Source: Castellaniella sp041675725 (GTDB lineage: Bacteria > Pseudomonadota > Gammaproteobacteria > Burkholderiales > Burkholderiaceae_B). From it: a stretch of 64,000 bases of DNA. The translations under genes were made by a program, and so were the position numbers. Each line of letters begins with the position of its first letter. Within the stretch, counting starts at the first letter, position 1. The notes beneath the pieces are model-generated. The model was given only the letters and a program-made list of their open reading frames with translations, searched no databases and was not told where the DNA came from. Below, one piece after another: positions 33,567 to 43,200 of the stretch. The stretch covers positions 19,864 through 83,863 of the forward strand of contig NZ_JBAYTI010000003.1 in assembly GCF_041675725.1 (NCBI RefSeq), in the 5' to 3' direction.

Positions 33567-35444
33567 TCAGGGGATACTGTGTGCGTGATGCCGGTAGGCC
33601 CAATGAGGCCACAGGACGTGCGCCAATGCAGTGCGGGCCAGCCCAGGGTCTGATTCAGGCTGCGCCACGTAGGTATCGGGTGCCGCATAGAGAAAATGGC
33701 TGGCCCCGCGCCCCGGCTGCAGCACCAGCAGGTCGTCCCCGCACAGGTAGCCATACCGTTCTTCATACTGCATCATCGCGCGCCCACCCGTGCCAGGCCG
33801 GGTGAGGTCGTGCCCGATCATGGGATGGGTGGCGCTGAAGCCCGCCAGGGATAAAAGCGTCGTGGGCAGATCGATCTGGCTGATGATGCGGTCATCACGG
33901 CGCGGTACGACACAGCCCCCGAGGATCAGGGCGGGGATGCGGAAATGCGCCAGCGGGACAGGGGTGGGGCCCCAGACGCGGGAATCGTGGTCGGCCACCA
34001 CCAGGAACACCGTGTCGTTCCAGTAGGCGCTGGCCTGCGCCCGCTCGAAGAAATGGCCGATGGCCCAGTCTGCATAACGCACCGTATTGAATACGCTGGC
34101 GGCGTCGCCCTGCGGCGCGATGCGCCCCGCCGGGTATTCCCAGGGAGAATGGTTGCTCACCGTGAACGCCAGATGCAGAGTGGGTTGCGTCTCTTCGCGG
34201 GAAAGCAGCGCGTGCAGCTGATCGAACATGTCCTCGTCGCTGGCCCCCCAGGTACCCACGAAGGCCGGCGACGAAAACGTGGGCAGGTCATAGAGCTCGT
34301 CGAAGCCATTGCCCAGGAAAAAATTTTTCATGTTGTCGAAATGCGCCTCGCCACCATAAATGAAGCGCGAGCGATACCCTTGCTGGCGATACAGCTGGGC
34401 CAACGTGAAGAAATCGCTCTGGGCCTCGGCCAGGCGCGGCGCCGCGTCCGACAGGGTGGGCGGAAAACCCGCGGCGACGGCCTCCAGACCCCGCACCGAG
34501 CGGGTCCCCGTGGCGTAGGCCCGGGTGAAATTCCAGCCCAGCCCAGCCAGCCGATCCAAATGAGGGGTGCAGTCGGTTCCCCCCAGGTTGCCCACGTACT
34601 GGGCACCCAGGCTTTCTTCAAGAATGATCACGATGTTGCGCGGACGCTCTGCCGGCACACTGGCGATCTGTGCGTGCAAGGTGGGGCGGTCGTCAGGCCC
34701 GGGATCGATCAGTGCCACCCGACAGACTTCGGCCAGCATCGTTTCGGTGGGCAGCCCGCCATACGCATCCGCGGCCGAGCGTTCGTTCTTTTTGGCATAC
34801 AAGGCAAACAGTACGCTGTAGAGCGAATTGAGCGGCAAGGTGTTGAGCAAGCCATCGCCACACCAGGCCACCGATGCCGGATTGATGGGGCGATGCCCCA
34901 GCGTGCCGCGAATGGCCAGGAAGATCGCGCCCGCAAATAGCAGCGTCAGCAACACGTCCCAGTACCAGGCCAACGGCACGGACGGCGTGACGTCGTTAAA
35001 CGCGATATGGCCTACCCAGGCGGCAGCCACCATCGCGCCCCCCGAAGCCGCCAAAGCGCCCTTGTAGCCTTTCCACAGCATCCCGAATACTTCTTTTGGG
35101 TACTTCAGGTAGTTGAGGAAAAGATAATTGGGGCGTGTATCGTACTCGCGGATGAACGGCAGAGTCGCTGCCTCCATGAAAACGAACAGCAACCAGACCA
35201 GCTGCAACCATAAGCCCGTAAACAGCAGCGCCAACGGATGGTCGTCGAGCCAGGGCGCCAGCAGCAGCGGGATACCCACCCACATGGCGAGCTGATTCAG
35301 GTCGATACGCAGGCCCCACAGAAAGATGTGCGACCACCCGCCCGCGGCCTGCACGCGAGACCGCAGCCAGAGTGCCAACACCAGCCGGTTGAGCGTCAGC
35401 AGGCACAGCGCCAGAGCGGCAAATTCCGCAATTTGAGTGAACAC
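33567..35444 (-). CDS. LtaS/OpgB-type membrane sulfatase (phosphoglycerol transferase-like)
   Basis: A protein of about 625 residues. Five or so membrane helices fill the N-terminal third (ALALCLLTLNRLVLALWL onward), followed by an alkaline-phosphatase-fold domain. This has IVIILEESLGAQYVGNLGG, nucleophile Thr in YATGTRSVRGLEA and the metal site VFLVVADHDSRVWG. Members transfer glycerol phosphate or phosphoethanolamine-like groups from lipids to periplasmic glucans, polymers or lipid A; the acceptor here is not known. A GTG at 35444 with AAAGG upstream fits the membrane start better than 35537. It faces away from glnA. Confidence 0.85.
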   Translation of the reverse strand: MFTQIAEFAALALCLLTLNRLVLALWLRSRVQAAGGWSHIFLWGLRIDLNQLAMWVGIPLLLAPWLDDHPLALLFTGLWLQLVWLLFVFMEAATLPFIREYDTRPNYLFLNYLKYPKEVFGMLWKGYKGALAASGGAMVAAAWVGHIAFNDVTPSVPLAWYWDVLLTLLFAGAIFLAIRGTLGHRPINPASVAWCGDGLLNTLPLNSLYSVLFALYAKKNERSAADAYGGLPTETMLAEVCRVALIDPGPDDRPTLHAQIASVPAERPRNIVIILEESLGAQYVGNLGGTDCTPHLDRLAGLGWNFTRAYATGTRSVRGLEAVAAGFPPTLSDAAPRLAEAQSDFFTLAQLYRQQGYRSRFIYGGEAHFDNMKNFFLGNGFDELYDLPTFSSPAFVGTWGASDEDMFDQLHALLSREETQPTLHLAFTVSNHSPWEYPAGRIAPQGDAASVFNTVRYADWAIGHFFERAQASAYWNDTVFLVVADHDSRVWGPTPVPLAHFRIPALILGGCVVPRRDDRIISQIDLPTTLLSLAGFSATHPMIGHDLTRPGTGGRAMMQYEERYGYLCGDDLLVLQPGRGASHFLYAAPDTYVAQPESDPGLARTALAHVLWPHWAYRHHAHSIP

Positions 35445-35552
35445 GCCTATACCTTTGGGGACTCGCGGCTGCCGCCTGACCCAGTGACCTTCCTGGTTGC
35501 GGATTATGGGCCCAATTGGGTGGTTTGCATAGTACAAGCCGACCGCCCGCAG

Positions 35553-35567
35553 GCGCTATTTTGGTGC
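35553..35567 (+). promoter_or_regulatory. Candidate NtrC enhancer site upstream of glnA
   Basis: GCGCTATTTTGGTGC resembles the NtrC site seen before enteric glnA (GCACTATATTGGTGC), differing at a few positions. It lies about 165 bases upstream of the sigma-54 promoter, a distance typical of enhancers. A nearby CCCAATTGGG palindrome at about 35510 could be a second weaker site. Confidence 0.5.
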
Positions 35568-35717
35568 AAAAGGCCAACGACGAGCCCCGAAATGGGTCGA
35601 ACGTCATCGCCTGGACACGCCGGGCGACCTGAGCCCGCCTGGTCCATGGCACGCGCCCTTTGCCCTTCGAGGCCCGTGCGCCTGCCGCTTTGCCAACCGG
35701 CCCGGCAAACCACGCGA

Positions 35718-35733
35718 TGGCATGATTATTGCA
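35718..35733 (+). promoter_or_regulatory. Sigma-54 promoter of glnA
   Basis: TGGCATGATTATTGCA matches the RpoN consensus TGGCAC-N5-TTGCA with one mismatch and exact spacing (GG and GC separated by 10 bases). Transcription would begin about 12 bases downstream, near 35744, leaving a leader of about 40 bases before the glnA start at 35783. It is the only promoter-like motif in the 338-base gap between the divergent sulfatase gene and glnA. Confidence 0.85.
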
Positions 35734-35782
35734 TCAGTCCCAGTGGCAGGCCGCATGGCCCCAACCCACACCGGACACGATC

Positions 35783-37189
35783 ATGACACTCAAGACCCAT
35801 ACCCTCATCAAGGAACATCAGGCCCGTTGGGTGGACTTACGGTTCACCGACACGCTCGGCAAGGAACAGCACGTCACGTTTCCAGCCCAGGTGATGGACG
35901 CGGCGGCCTTTGAAAACGGCAAGATGTTCGATGGTTCATCGATTCACGGCTGGAAGGGCATCGAAGCCTCCGACATGATCCTGATGCCGGACGACCCGAC
36001 CGCCGTGATGGATCCGTTCGCCGAAGAACCGACCGTGATCGTCCGCAGCGACGTGCTCGAACCCGCGACGCTGCAGGGCTATGAACGGGATCCCCGCTCG
36101 ATTGCCCGTCGCGCGGAAACCTATCTGCGCAGCACCCAAATCGCCGACACCGCCTACTTCGGGCCTGAGCCCGAATTTTTCGTCTTCGACTCGGTGCAAT
36201 GGCGTTCACACATGCAGGAAGCCGGCTACGTGATCCACTCCACCGAAGGCGCCTGGACCAGTGAACAGGCGATGGCCGGAAGCAACTCGGGCCATCGCCC
36301 CCGCGTCAAAGGGGGATATTTCCCGGTGCCGCCGGTGGATTCCCTCTATGGCCTGCGCACCGCCATGTGCAGCGCGATGCAGGCCATGGGCCTGTCCATC
36401 GAGGTCCACCATCACGAAGTGGCCACGGCCGGCCAATGTGAAATCGGCGTGCCTTTCAACACGCTGATGCACAAAGCGGACGAGGTACAGATCCTGAAGT
36501 ACTGCGTGCACAACGTGGCCCATGCGCACGGCAAGACGGCCACCTTCATGCCCAAGCCCCTGGTGGGCGACAATGGTTCGGGCATGCACGTGCACCAATC
36601 CTTGTTCAAGAACGGCGAGAACCTGTTCTCGGGCGACCGCTATGCCCACTTATCGGAACTGGCGCTGCATTACATCGGCGGCATCATTCACCATGCCCAC
36701 GCCCTGAACGCCCTGACCAACCCCGGAACCAATTCGTACAAGCGCCTGGTACCCGGCTTCGAAGCCCCGGTCATGCTGGCCTACTCGGCAAGCAACCGCT
36801 CGGCGTCGATTCGCATCCCCTGGGTGTCGAGCCCCCGGGCGCGACGCATCGAATGCCGATTTCCGGACCCCACGGCCAACCCCTATCTCGCCTTCTCGGC
36901 GCTGCTGATGGCAGGTCTGGACGGCATCCAGAACCGGATCCACCCGGGCGATGCCATCAGCAAGAACCTGTATGATCTTCCGCCCGAAGAGTCTTCCCAG
37001 GTACCCCGTGTGGCGCACAGCCTGGATCAGGCTCTGGAGGCGCTCGAGGCCGACCATCAGTTTCTGGTGCGGGGCAACGTGTTCAGCCAGGGGATGCTCG
37101 AAGCCTACGTGGCCTGCAAGATGCACGAGGTCACCCAATTGCGCCAAGTCGTGCACCCGGTCGAGTTCGACATGTACTATAGCTTGTGA
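35783..37189 (+). CDS. glnA: Glutamine synthetase type I
   Basis: A 468-residue enzyme with KMFDGSSIHGWKGIEASDM, the metal-binding region FGPEPEFFVFD, PKPLVGDNGSGMHVHQSLFK (the ATP/glutamate site) and PGTNSYKRLVPGFEAPVML. The adenylylation Tyr is present at residue 397 (NLYDLPPEE), so the enzyme is expected to be controlled by GlnE. It makes glutamine from glutamate and ammonium. ATG 35783 is chosen because the longer frame from 35729 would start inside the sigma-54 promoter. It leads the glnA-ntrB-ntrC cluster, with ntrB 22 bases later. Confidence 0.97.
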   Translation: MTLKTHTLIKEHQARWVDLRFTDTLGKEQHVTFPAQVMDAAAFENGKMFDGSSIHGWKGIEASDMILMPDDPTAVMDPFAEEPTVIVRSDVLEPATLQGYERDPRSIARRAETYLRSTQIADTAYFGPEPEFFVFDSVQWRSHMQEAGYVIHSTEGAWTSEQAMAGSNSGHRPRVKGGYFPVPPVDSLYGLRTAMCSAMQAMGLSIEVHHHEVATAGQCEIGVPFNTLMHKADEVQILKYCVHNVAHAHGKTATFMPKPLVGDNGSGMHVHQSLFKNGENLFSGDRYAHLSELALHYIGGIIHHAHALNALTNPGTNSYKRLVPGFEAPVMLAYSASNRSASIRIPWVSSPRARRIECRFPDPTANPYLAFSALLMAGLDGIQNRIHPGDAISKNLYDLPPEESSQVPRVAHSLDQALEALEADHQFLVRGNVFSQGMLEAYVACKMHEVTQLRQVVHPVEFDMYYSL

Positions 37190-37211
37190 ACCAGGCAGCA
37201 GGAGGGCAGGC

Positions 37212-38372
37212 GTGAGTACGACGAAGCCGCGGCATGACGGCGAGATCCCCACAGCCCTGTGTGCCCAGCTGCTGGAAAATCTTTCGACCGCCACGCTGGT
37301 CCTGGATGAAAACTTGCGGGTGCAGTATGCCAACCCTGCGGCAGAGCAGCTGCTGGCCACCAGCCTGCCCCACCTGCGGCCGCAGACGCTGGCTTCGTTT
37401 TTCGACGACGAAACAAGCCTGGCAAGCCTGCGCCACACGCTGGCATCCCAGCGGCCCCACACCCAACGCGAAGCGCGCCTGCGCAGCCCGGGCAGCCGCC
37501 TGGGCGCTATGGTCGACTACACGGCCACGCCTCTGCCGCCCACCACCGGCAGCAGGATGCGCCTCCTGGTCGAGATTCTGCCACTGGATCGCCTGATCCA
37601 CCTGAACCGCGAAGACAGTCTGTTCACCGCACGCCAAGCCACCCGGGCCCTGATACGCGGCATGGCCCATGAGATCAAGAACCCGCTGGGCGGCATCCGC
37701 GGGGCAGCCCAACTGCTGGCCCGCGAACTGGACAGCGCCACACTGCAGGAATACACCACCATCATCATCAACGAGGCCGATCGCCTGCGCAATCTGGCTG
37801 ACCGCATGCTGGGGTCACGCAAGCGGCCGGATTTCCGACGCATCAATATCCACCTGGTACTGGAGCGGGTACGAGTGATCCTGCAGGCCGAAACCGGGCC
37901 AGCCATCACCGTCCTGCGCGACTACGACCCAAGCCTGCCAGAGGTCTGGGCCGACACGGACCAACTGATCCAGGTGGTCCTCAACCTCGCCCGCAACGCG
38001 GCGCAGGCGCTCCTCGAAATGAAGCCCCAGGACACGTCGCGTTCCCGGCCTGCGCGCATCATCCTGCGCTCTCGAGTCCTGCGACAGTTCACCATCGGCA
38101 CGCAGCGCCATCCCCTGCTGTGCCTGATCGAGGTGGAAGACAATGGTCCGGGCATCAGCCGCGATCTGCGCGAGACGCTGTTCTATCCCATGGTCACCAA
38201 CCGCTCGCAAGGCACCGGTTTGGGCCTGCCCATTGCCCAATCGATCATGCAGCAGCATGGCGGCCTGATCGAATGCGACAGCCAGCCAGGCCAAACCCTC
38301 TTCCGGGTCCTCATCCCCTTCGCCCCGCCCGCCACGCCACACACCGGAACCCTACAGCATGCATCCCCATGA
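37212..38372 (+). CDS. ntrB: Nitrogen regulation sensor histidine kinase NtrB (GlnL)
   Basis: A 386-residue cytoplasmic kinase. An N-terminal PAS domain (about 10-130; LVLDENLRVQYANPAAEQLL) is followed by the H-box GMAHEIKNPLGGIRGAAQLL, N-box LNLARNAAQALLE, G1-box VEDNGPGIS and G2 GTGLGLPIAQSI. It phosphorylates NtrC under nitrogen shortage and is switched to phosphatase by PII. The start is GTG at 37212 with GGAGG just upstream. Its end overlaps ntrC by 14 bases. Confidence 0.95.
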   Translation: MSTTKPRHDGEIPTALCAQLLENLSTATLVLDENLRVQYANPAAEQLLATSLPHLRPQTLASFFDDETSLASLRHTLASQRPHTQREARLRSPGSRLGAMVDYTATPLPPTTGSRMRLLVEILPLDRLIHLNREDSLFTARQATRALIRGMAHEIKNPLGGIRGAAQLLARELDSATLQEYTTIIINEADRLRNLADRMLGSRKRPDFRRINIHLVLERVRVILQAETGPAITVLRDYDPSLPEVWADTDQLIQVVLNLARNAAQALLEMKPQDTSRSRPARIILRSRVLRQFTIGTQRHPLLCLIEVEDNGPGISRDLRETLFYPMVTNRSQGTGLGLPIAQSIMQQHGGLIECDSQPGQTLFRVLIPFAPPATPHTGTLQHASP

Positions 38373-39813
38373 GCTGATCTGGATCATCGACGACGACGCT
38401 TCGATCCGCTGGGTGCTCGAGAAGGCCCTCGGGCAGGCGGGCTTTCGAATCCGGGCCTTTGGCGATGCGGACACCGCCCTGGCCGCGCTGAGCCACGAAG
38501 CCCCGCACGTGATTCTCAGCGACATCCGCATGCCCGGCATGGATGGCTTGGCGCTGCTGGCGCACATTCGCCATGCCCGCCCCCAGGTGCCCATTCTCAT
38601 CATGACCGCGCACTCCGATCTGGACAGCGCCATCCAGTCCTACCAGGGCGGGGCCTTCGAATACCTGCCCAAACCCTTCGACGTGGACGAAGCCCTTGCC
38701 CTGGTGCGCCGCGCCCTGGATCACGCCCGGCAATCGGCGCCGGCCGCACCGGCGCCCACCACGGTATTCCAGGCCGATGGGCTGATCGGCGAGGCGCCCG
38801 CCATGCAGGAAGTGTTCCGCGCCATCGGCCGCCTGTCGCAGTCCCACATCACCGTCCTCATCAACGGCGAATCCGGTACAGGCAAAGAGCTGGTGGCACG
38901 GGCCCTGCACCGTCACAGCCCCCGTGGGGCAGCCCCCTTCATCGCCCTGAACATGGCGGCCATCCCGCATGAACTGATCGAATCCGAGCTCTTCGGCCAC
39001 GAGAAAGGCGCCTTTACCGGCGCCACCATGCAACGCCAGGGCCGCTTCGAACAGGCGCATGGCGGCACTCTGTTTCTGGACGAGATCGGCGACATGCCGC
39101 TGGAAGCACAAACACGGCTGCTGCGCGTCCTGGCCGAAGGCAGTTTTTACCGCGTAGGCGGCCACAGCAGCATTCGGGCCAACGTGCGCATCATCGCAGC
39201 CACCCATCAGAATCTCGAGGCATTGGCGCACCAGGGGCGTTTCCGCGAAGACCTTTTCTATCGGCTCAACGTGATTCGCATCCAGCTGCCCAGGCTAAGC
39301 GAGCGACGGGAGGACATTGCCCGGCTCGCGGCATTTTTCCTGCAGAAAGCGGCCGCCGACCTGAATGCCGAACCCCGCATCCTGTCGCCCGAAACCGAGC
39401 GACACCTGAGCCGGCTGCCCTGGCCGGGCAATGTCCGGCAACTGGAGAACGCCTGCCGCTGGGTGACGGTGATGGCAGCCAGCCGCGAAGTCTTCATCAG
39501 CGATCTGCCTGTCGAACTGCAGGCTGGGCGGGTGGATGCCGGCCCGCCGCCCATTGACCCGCCCGGTGCCCCAACATGGACCACCTCGCTGGGTCAATGG
39601 GCCCTGGATGCACTGAATCAGGGCCAGCGGGACCTGCTGGCCCTGGCCCAACCCGCGTTCGAACGCACGCTGATCATGATCGCGCTGCAGCACACATCCG
39701 GCCGGCGCAAAGAAGCGGCTCGGTTGCTTGGATGGGGGCGTAACACCTTGACCCGCAAGGCAAAAGAGCTCGGCCTGGCCGACGAATCCGACACCTCGAC
39801 CGACGCGGATTGA
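38359..39813 (+). CDS. ntrC: Nitrogen regulation response regulator NtrC (GlnG)
   Basis: A 484-residue sigma-54 activator. The receiver domain has IIDDDASIRWVLEKAL and the acceptor Asp55 in VILSDIRMPGMDG. The AAA+ domain has GESGTGKELVARALH, the sigma-54 contact loop EKGAFTGAT and FLDEIGDMP. The C-terminal Fis-type HTH is HTSGRRKEAARLLGWGRNTL. Phosphorylated NtrC activates the sigma-54 promoters before glnA and glnK. The start ATG overlaps ntrB, so the two are translated together. Confidence 0.96.
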   Translation: MHPHELIWIIDDDASIRWVLEKALGQAGFRIRAFGDADTALAALSHEAPHVILSDIRMPGMDGLALLAHIRHARPQVPILIMTAHSDLDSAIQSYQGGAFEYLPKPFDVDEALALVRRALDHARQSAPAAPAPTTVFQADGLIGEAPAMQEVFRAIGRLSQSHITVLINGESGTGKELVARALHRHSPRGAAPFIALNMAAIPHELIESELFGHEKGAFTGATMQRQGRFEQAHGGTLFLDEIGDMPLEAQTRLLRVLAEGSFYRVGGHSSIRANVRIIAATHQNLEALAHQGRFREDLFYRLNVIRIQLPRLSERREDIARLAAFFLQKAAADLNAEPRILSPETERHLSRLPWPGNVRQLENACRWVTVMAASREVFISDLPVELQAGRVDAGPPPIDPPGAPTWTTSLGQWALDALNQGQRDLLALAQPAFERTLIMIALQHTSGRRKEAARLLGWGRNTLTRKAKELGLADESDTSTDAD

Positions 39814-39841
39814 ACACGGCCGGCACGCCACGACCCGAGAC

Positions 39842-39857
39842 TGGCATGGATCTTGCA
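39842..39857 (+). promoter_or_regulatory. Sigma-54 promoter of the glnK-gltBD genes
   Basis: TGGCATGGATCTTGCA matches TGGCAC-N5-TTGCA with one mismatch and exact spacing, as at the glnA promoter; both have TGGCAT. It lies 29 bases after the ntrC stop; transcription would begin near 39868, 30 bases before the glnK start. NtrC binding sites were not clearly seen, but they may lie inside the 3' part of ntrC. Confidence 0.85.
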
Positions 39858-39897
39858 TGGAAGTCCCATGAGACGAACCCGCGCAGGAGCATCCAGC

Positions 39898-40236
39898 ATG
39901 AAGATCGTGACCGCCATCATCAAGCCATTCAAACTCGATGAAGTTCGTGAGGCCCTCTCGACGATTGGGGTACGGGGGGCGACAGTCACCGAAGTGAAGG
40001 GCTTTGGCCGCCAGAAAGGCCATGCCGAGCTGTACCGCGGCGCGGAATACGTCGTGGACTTTCTGCCCAAGGTGAAAATCGAGACGGCGGTGGACGATAA
40101 CCAGGTGGCCGCCGTGATCGAGGCCATCGAAACCGCCGCCCACACCGGCCAGATCGGCGACGGCAAGATCTTCGTCCTGTCGCTGGAGCAGGCGACCCGC
40201 ATCCGTACGGGCGAAACCGACCGGGGTGCCTTATGA
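39898..40236 (+). CDS. glnK: Nitrogen regulatory PII protein
   Basis: A 112-residue PII protein starting MKIVTAIIKPFKLDEVREAL, with Tyr51 for uridylylation in ELYRGAEYVVDF, VKGFGRQKGH in the T-loop base and the C-terminal GDGKIFVLSLEQATRIRTGE. It signals 2-oxoglutarate, ATP/ADP and glutamine status to NtrB, GlnE and other partners. It has its own sigma-54 promoter, which argues for a GlnK-like role, but no amtB is adjacent, so GlnB is possible. The start codon at 39898 has AGGAG upstream; the stop overlaps gltB (ATGA). Confidence 0.93.
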   Translation: MKIVTAIIKPFKLDEVREALSTIGVRGATVTEVKGFGRQKGHAELYRGAEYVVDFLPKVKIETAVDDNQVAAVIEAIETAAHTGQIGDGKIFVLSLEQATRIRTGETDRGAL

Positions 40237-43200
40237 CACGCCAGCCGCTCGCCGACCCCGGCGCCCACCCGCACCCGCCTTGCGACCCGCCCCGCGCGAG
40301 GGAAATCGATCAAGCCCGCCTGCGCGGCCTGTATACCCACCATGAGCACGATGCCTGTGGCGTCGGCCTCGTGGCCCACATCAAAGGCCAGAAGTCCCAC
40401 GACATCGTGATCCAGGGTCTGCGCATCCTGGAGCGCCTCGATCACCGGGGTGCCGTCGGTGCGGACGCCCTGATGGGCGATGGCGCCGGCGTGCTGATCC
40501 AGATCCCCGATGCCTTCTATCGCGACGAGATGCAAAAGCAGCAGGTCACGCTGCCACCCCCCGGAGAATACGGTGTCGGCATGCTGTTTCTACCCAAAGA
40601 CGCGGCCATGCAGCAGGCCTGCATCGAGGCACTGGAACAGGCCATTGCCGCCGAGCGACAGATCCTCCTGGGCTGGAGGGAGGTCCCGGTGGATGACACC
40701 TTGCCGATGTCTCCCTGGGTCCGCGCCAGCGCGCCCGTGATCCGCCAGGTCTTCATCGGCCGCGGGACCGGACTGCGATCGCCCGATGCCCTGGAGCGCA
40801 CGCTGTACGTGATCCGCAAGCAGGCGGCGGCCACCCTGTCGGCACGCCACCTCACGCAGGAGGCCGGCTACCACGTGCCCAGCCTGTCGTGCCGGACGGT
40901 CGTCTACAAAGGCCTGCTGCTGGCCAACCAGGTGGGCAGGTATTATCTGGACCTGGGCGATGAGCGCGTCACCTCGGCGCTGGCCCTGGTGCATCAGCGT
41001 TTTTCCACCAATACCTTTCCATCCTGGCCGCTGGCCCATCCATACCGCATGGTGGCCCACAACGGCGAGATCAACACCGTCAGGGGCAACTTCAACTGGA
41101 TGCGCGCCCGCGAAGGCGTGATGCGCTCGCCCGTGCTGGGCGATGATCTGCAGAAACTGTATCCCATCACCACGGACGGCCAATCCGACACGGCCACGTT
41201 CGACAACACGCTGGAATTGCTGGTGATGGCCGGCTACCCGATGGCTCAGGCCATGATGATGATGATTCCGGAGGCCTGGGAGCACCCCGTGGACATGGAT
41301 GCGCCGCGTCGCGCCTTTTATGAGTACCACGCAGCGCTGCTCGAGCCCTGGGATGGCCCGGCCGCCATGGTCTTCACGGATGGCAGGCAGATCGGCGCCA
41401 CGCTCGACCGCAACGGCCTGCGCCCAGCGCGCTTCGTCCTCACCGACGACGACCGGGTGGTGCTGGCCTCCGAAGCGGGCGTGCTGCCGATTCCCGAAGC
41501 ACACATCGTCAGAAAATGGCGCCTGCAACCAGGCAGGATGTTCCTGCTCGATCTCGAGCAGGGCCGCATCATCGAGGACGAAGAAATCAAGGCGCGGCAC
41601 GCGGCGGCGCGGCCTTATGGCCAGTGGCTCGAGCGCGCCCGCATCCGCCTGAATCAGCTGCCAGCCACAGCCGAACCGGCCGCCGCAACGCAGGGGGCCC
41701 TGCTGGACCGCCAACAGGCCTTCGGAATGACGCAAGAGGACGTCAAGCTGCTGCTCACGCCGATGGCCCAGGGGCTGGGCGAAGCCATCGGCTCGATGGG
41801 CAACGACGCCGCGCTGGCCGTCCTGTCGGATCGCAGTAAGCCGCTGTATCACTATTTTCGCCAGCAATTCGCCCAGGTGACCAACCCGCCGATCGATCCC
41901 ATCCGGGAGGCCGTGGTCATGTCGCTGGTGTCTTTCATCGGACCCCGCCCCAATTTGCTGGACGTCGATGCCACCCGTCCGCCGATCCGGCTGGAGGCCG
42001 CCCGACCCATCCTCGACGCCGACGACATGGCACGCCTGCGGCATATCGAACGGCACACGGGCGGCCAGCTGCGCAGCGGCCCGATCGACATCACGTACCC
42101 CGCGAGCCAGGGTGCCGCCGGACTCGAGGCCCGCCTGACCGCCGTATGCGCCCAGGCGGCCGACATGATCCGGTCGGGTTGCCACATTCTGATCCTCACG
42201 GACCGGCCCATGGGCCGTGATCAAGTGGCCATCCCTGCCCTGCTGGCCCTGTCGGCCATCCATCATCACCTGGCCCGTATCCGGTTGCGCACGTCAGCCG
42301 GCCTGGTGGTGGAAACCGGCAGCGCCTGGACGGTCCATCACTTCGCCGTGCTCGCCGGCTATGGCGCCGAAGCCGTGCATCCCTGGCTGGCGTACGAGAC
42401 CCTGGCAGCCATGGCGCCCGCGCTGGGCCTGACGTATGAGCAAGCCGCGCACCACTTCATCCAGGCCATCGACAAGGGTCTGGCTAAAACCATGTCGAAA
42501 ATGGGTATCAGCACCTACCAATCGTATTGCGGCGCACAAGTCTTCGAAGCGGTTGGACTGGATCAGGCCCTGGTACAAACCTGGTTCGAGGGCACACCCA
42601 GCCCGATCGGCGGAATCGGCCTATTGGAACTGGCGACGGAAAACCTGCGCACCCATCGGCGAGCCTATGGGCAGGATCCGGTGCTGGCCGACCTGCTGGA
42701 TACCGGAGGGGACTATGCCTGGCGCGTCCGGGGCGAAGCGCACATGTGGACGCCGGACGCGATCGCCAAGCTGCAACACAGCACGCGCGCCAATGAATTC
42801 GCAATCTTCGAGGAATACGCCCGCATCATCAACGACCAGAGCACGCGACACATGACGCTCCGGGGCCTCTTCGAACTGCGCATCGATCCGGCCCGCGCCA
42901 TCGACCTGGATGAAGTCGAGCCGGCCGCCGACATCGTGCGGCGCTTTGCCACGGGCGCCATGTCGCTAGGCTCGATTTCGCCCGAAGCGCACGTCAATCT
43001 GGCCATCGCCATGAACCGCATCGGCGGCAAGAGCAATACCGGGGAGGGTGGAGAAGATCCGGCCCGCTATCGTGCCGAGATGCGCGGCCAGACCCTGCCG
43101 GCCGGTACCCGCCTGAGCCAGGTGCTGGGCAAGGAGATCCTGGTGGACTACACCTTGAAGCACGGCGACAGCCTGCGTTCGAGGATCAAGCAAGTGGCTT

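Noticed and set aside
35648..35664. A second sigma-54 promoter before glnA (TGGCAC followed by TTTGC)
   Set aside because: The GG and GC pairs are separated by 12 bases instead of 10, whereas the motif at 35718 has exact spacing.
40590..42269. Minus-strand frame of 559 codons inside gltB
   Set aside because: gltB is complete with all catalytic motifs; the antisense frame is a His/Gln/Arg-rich reading typical of high-GC genes.
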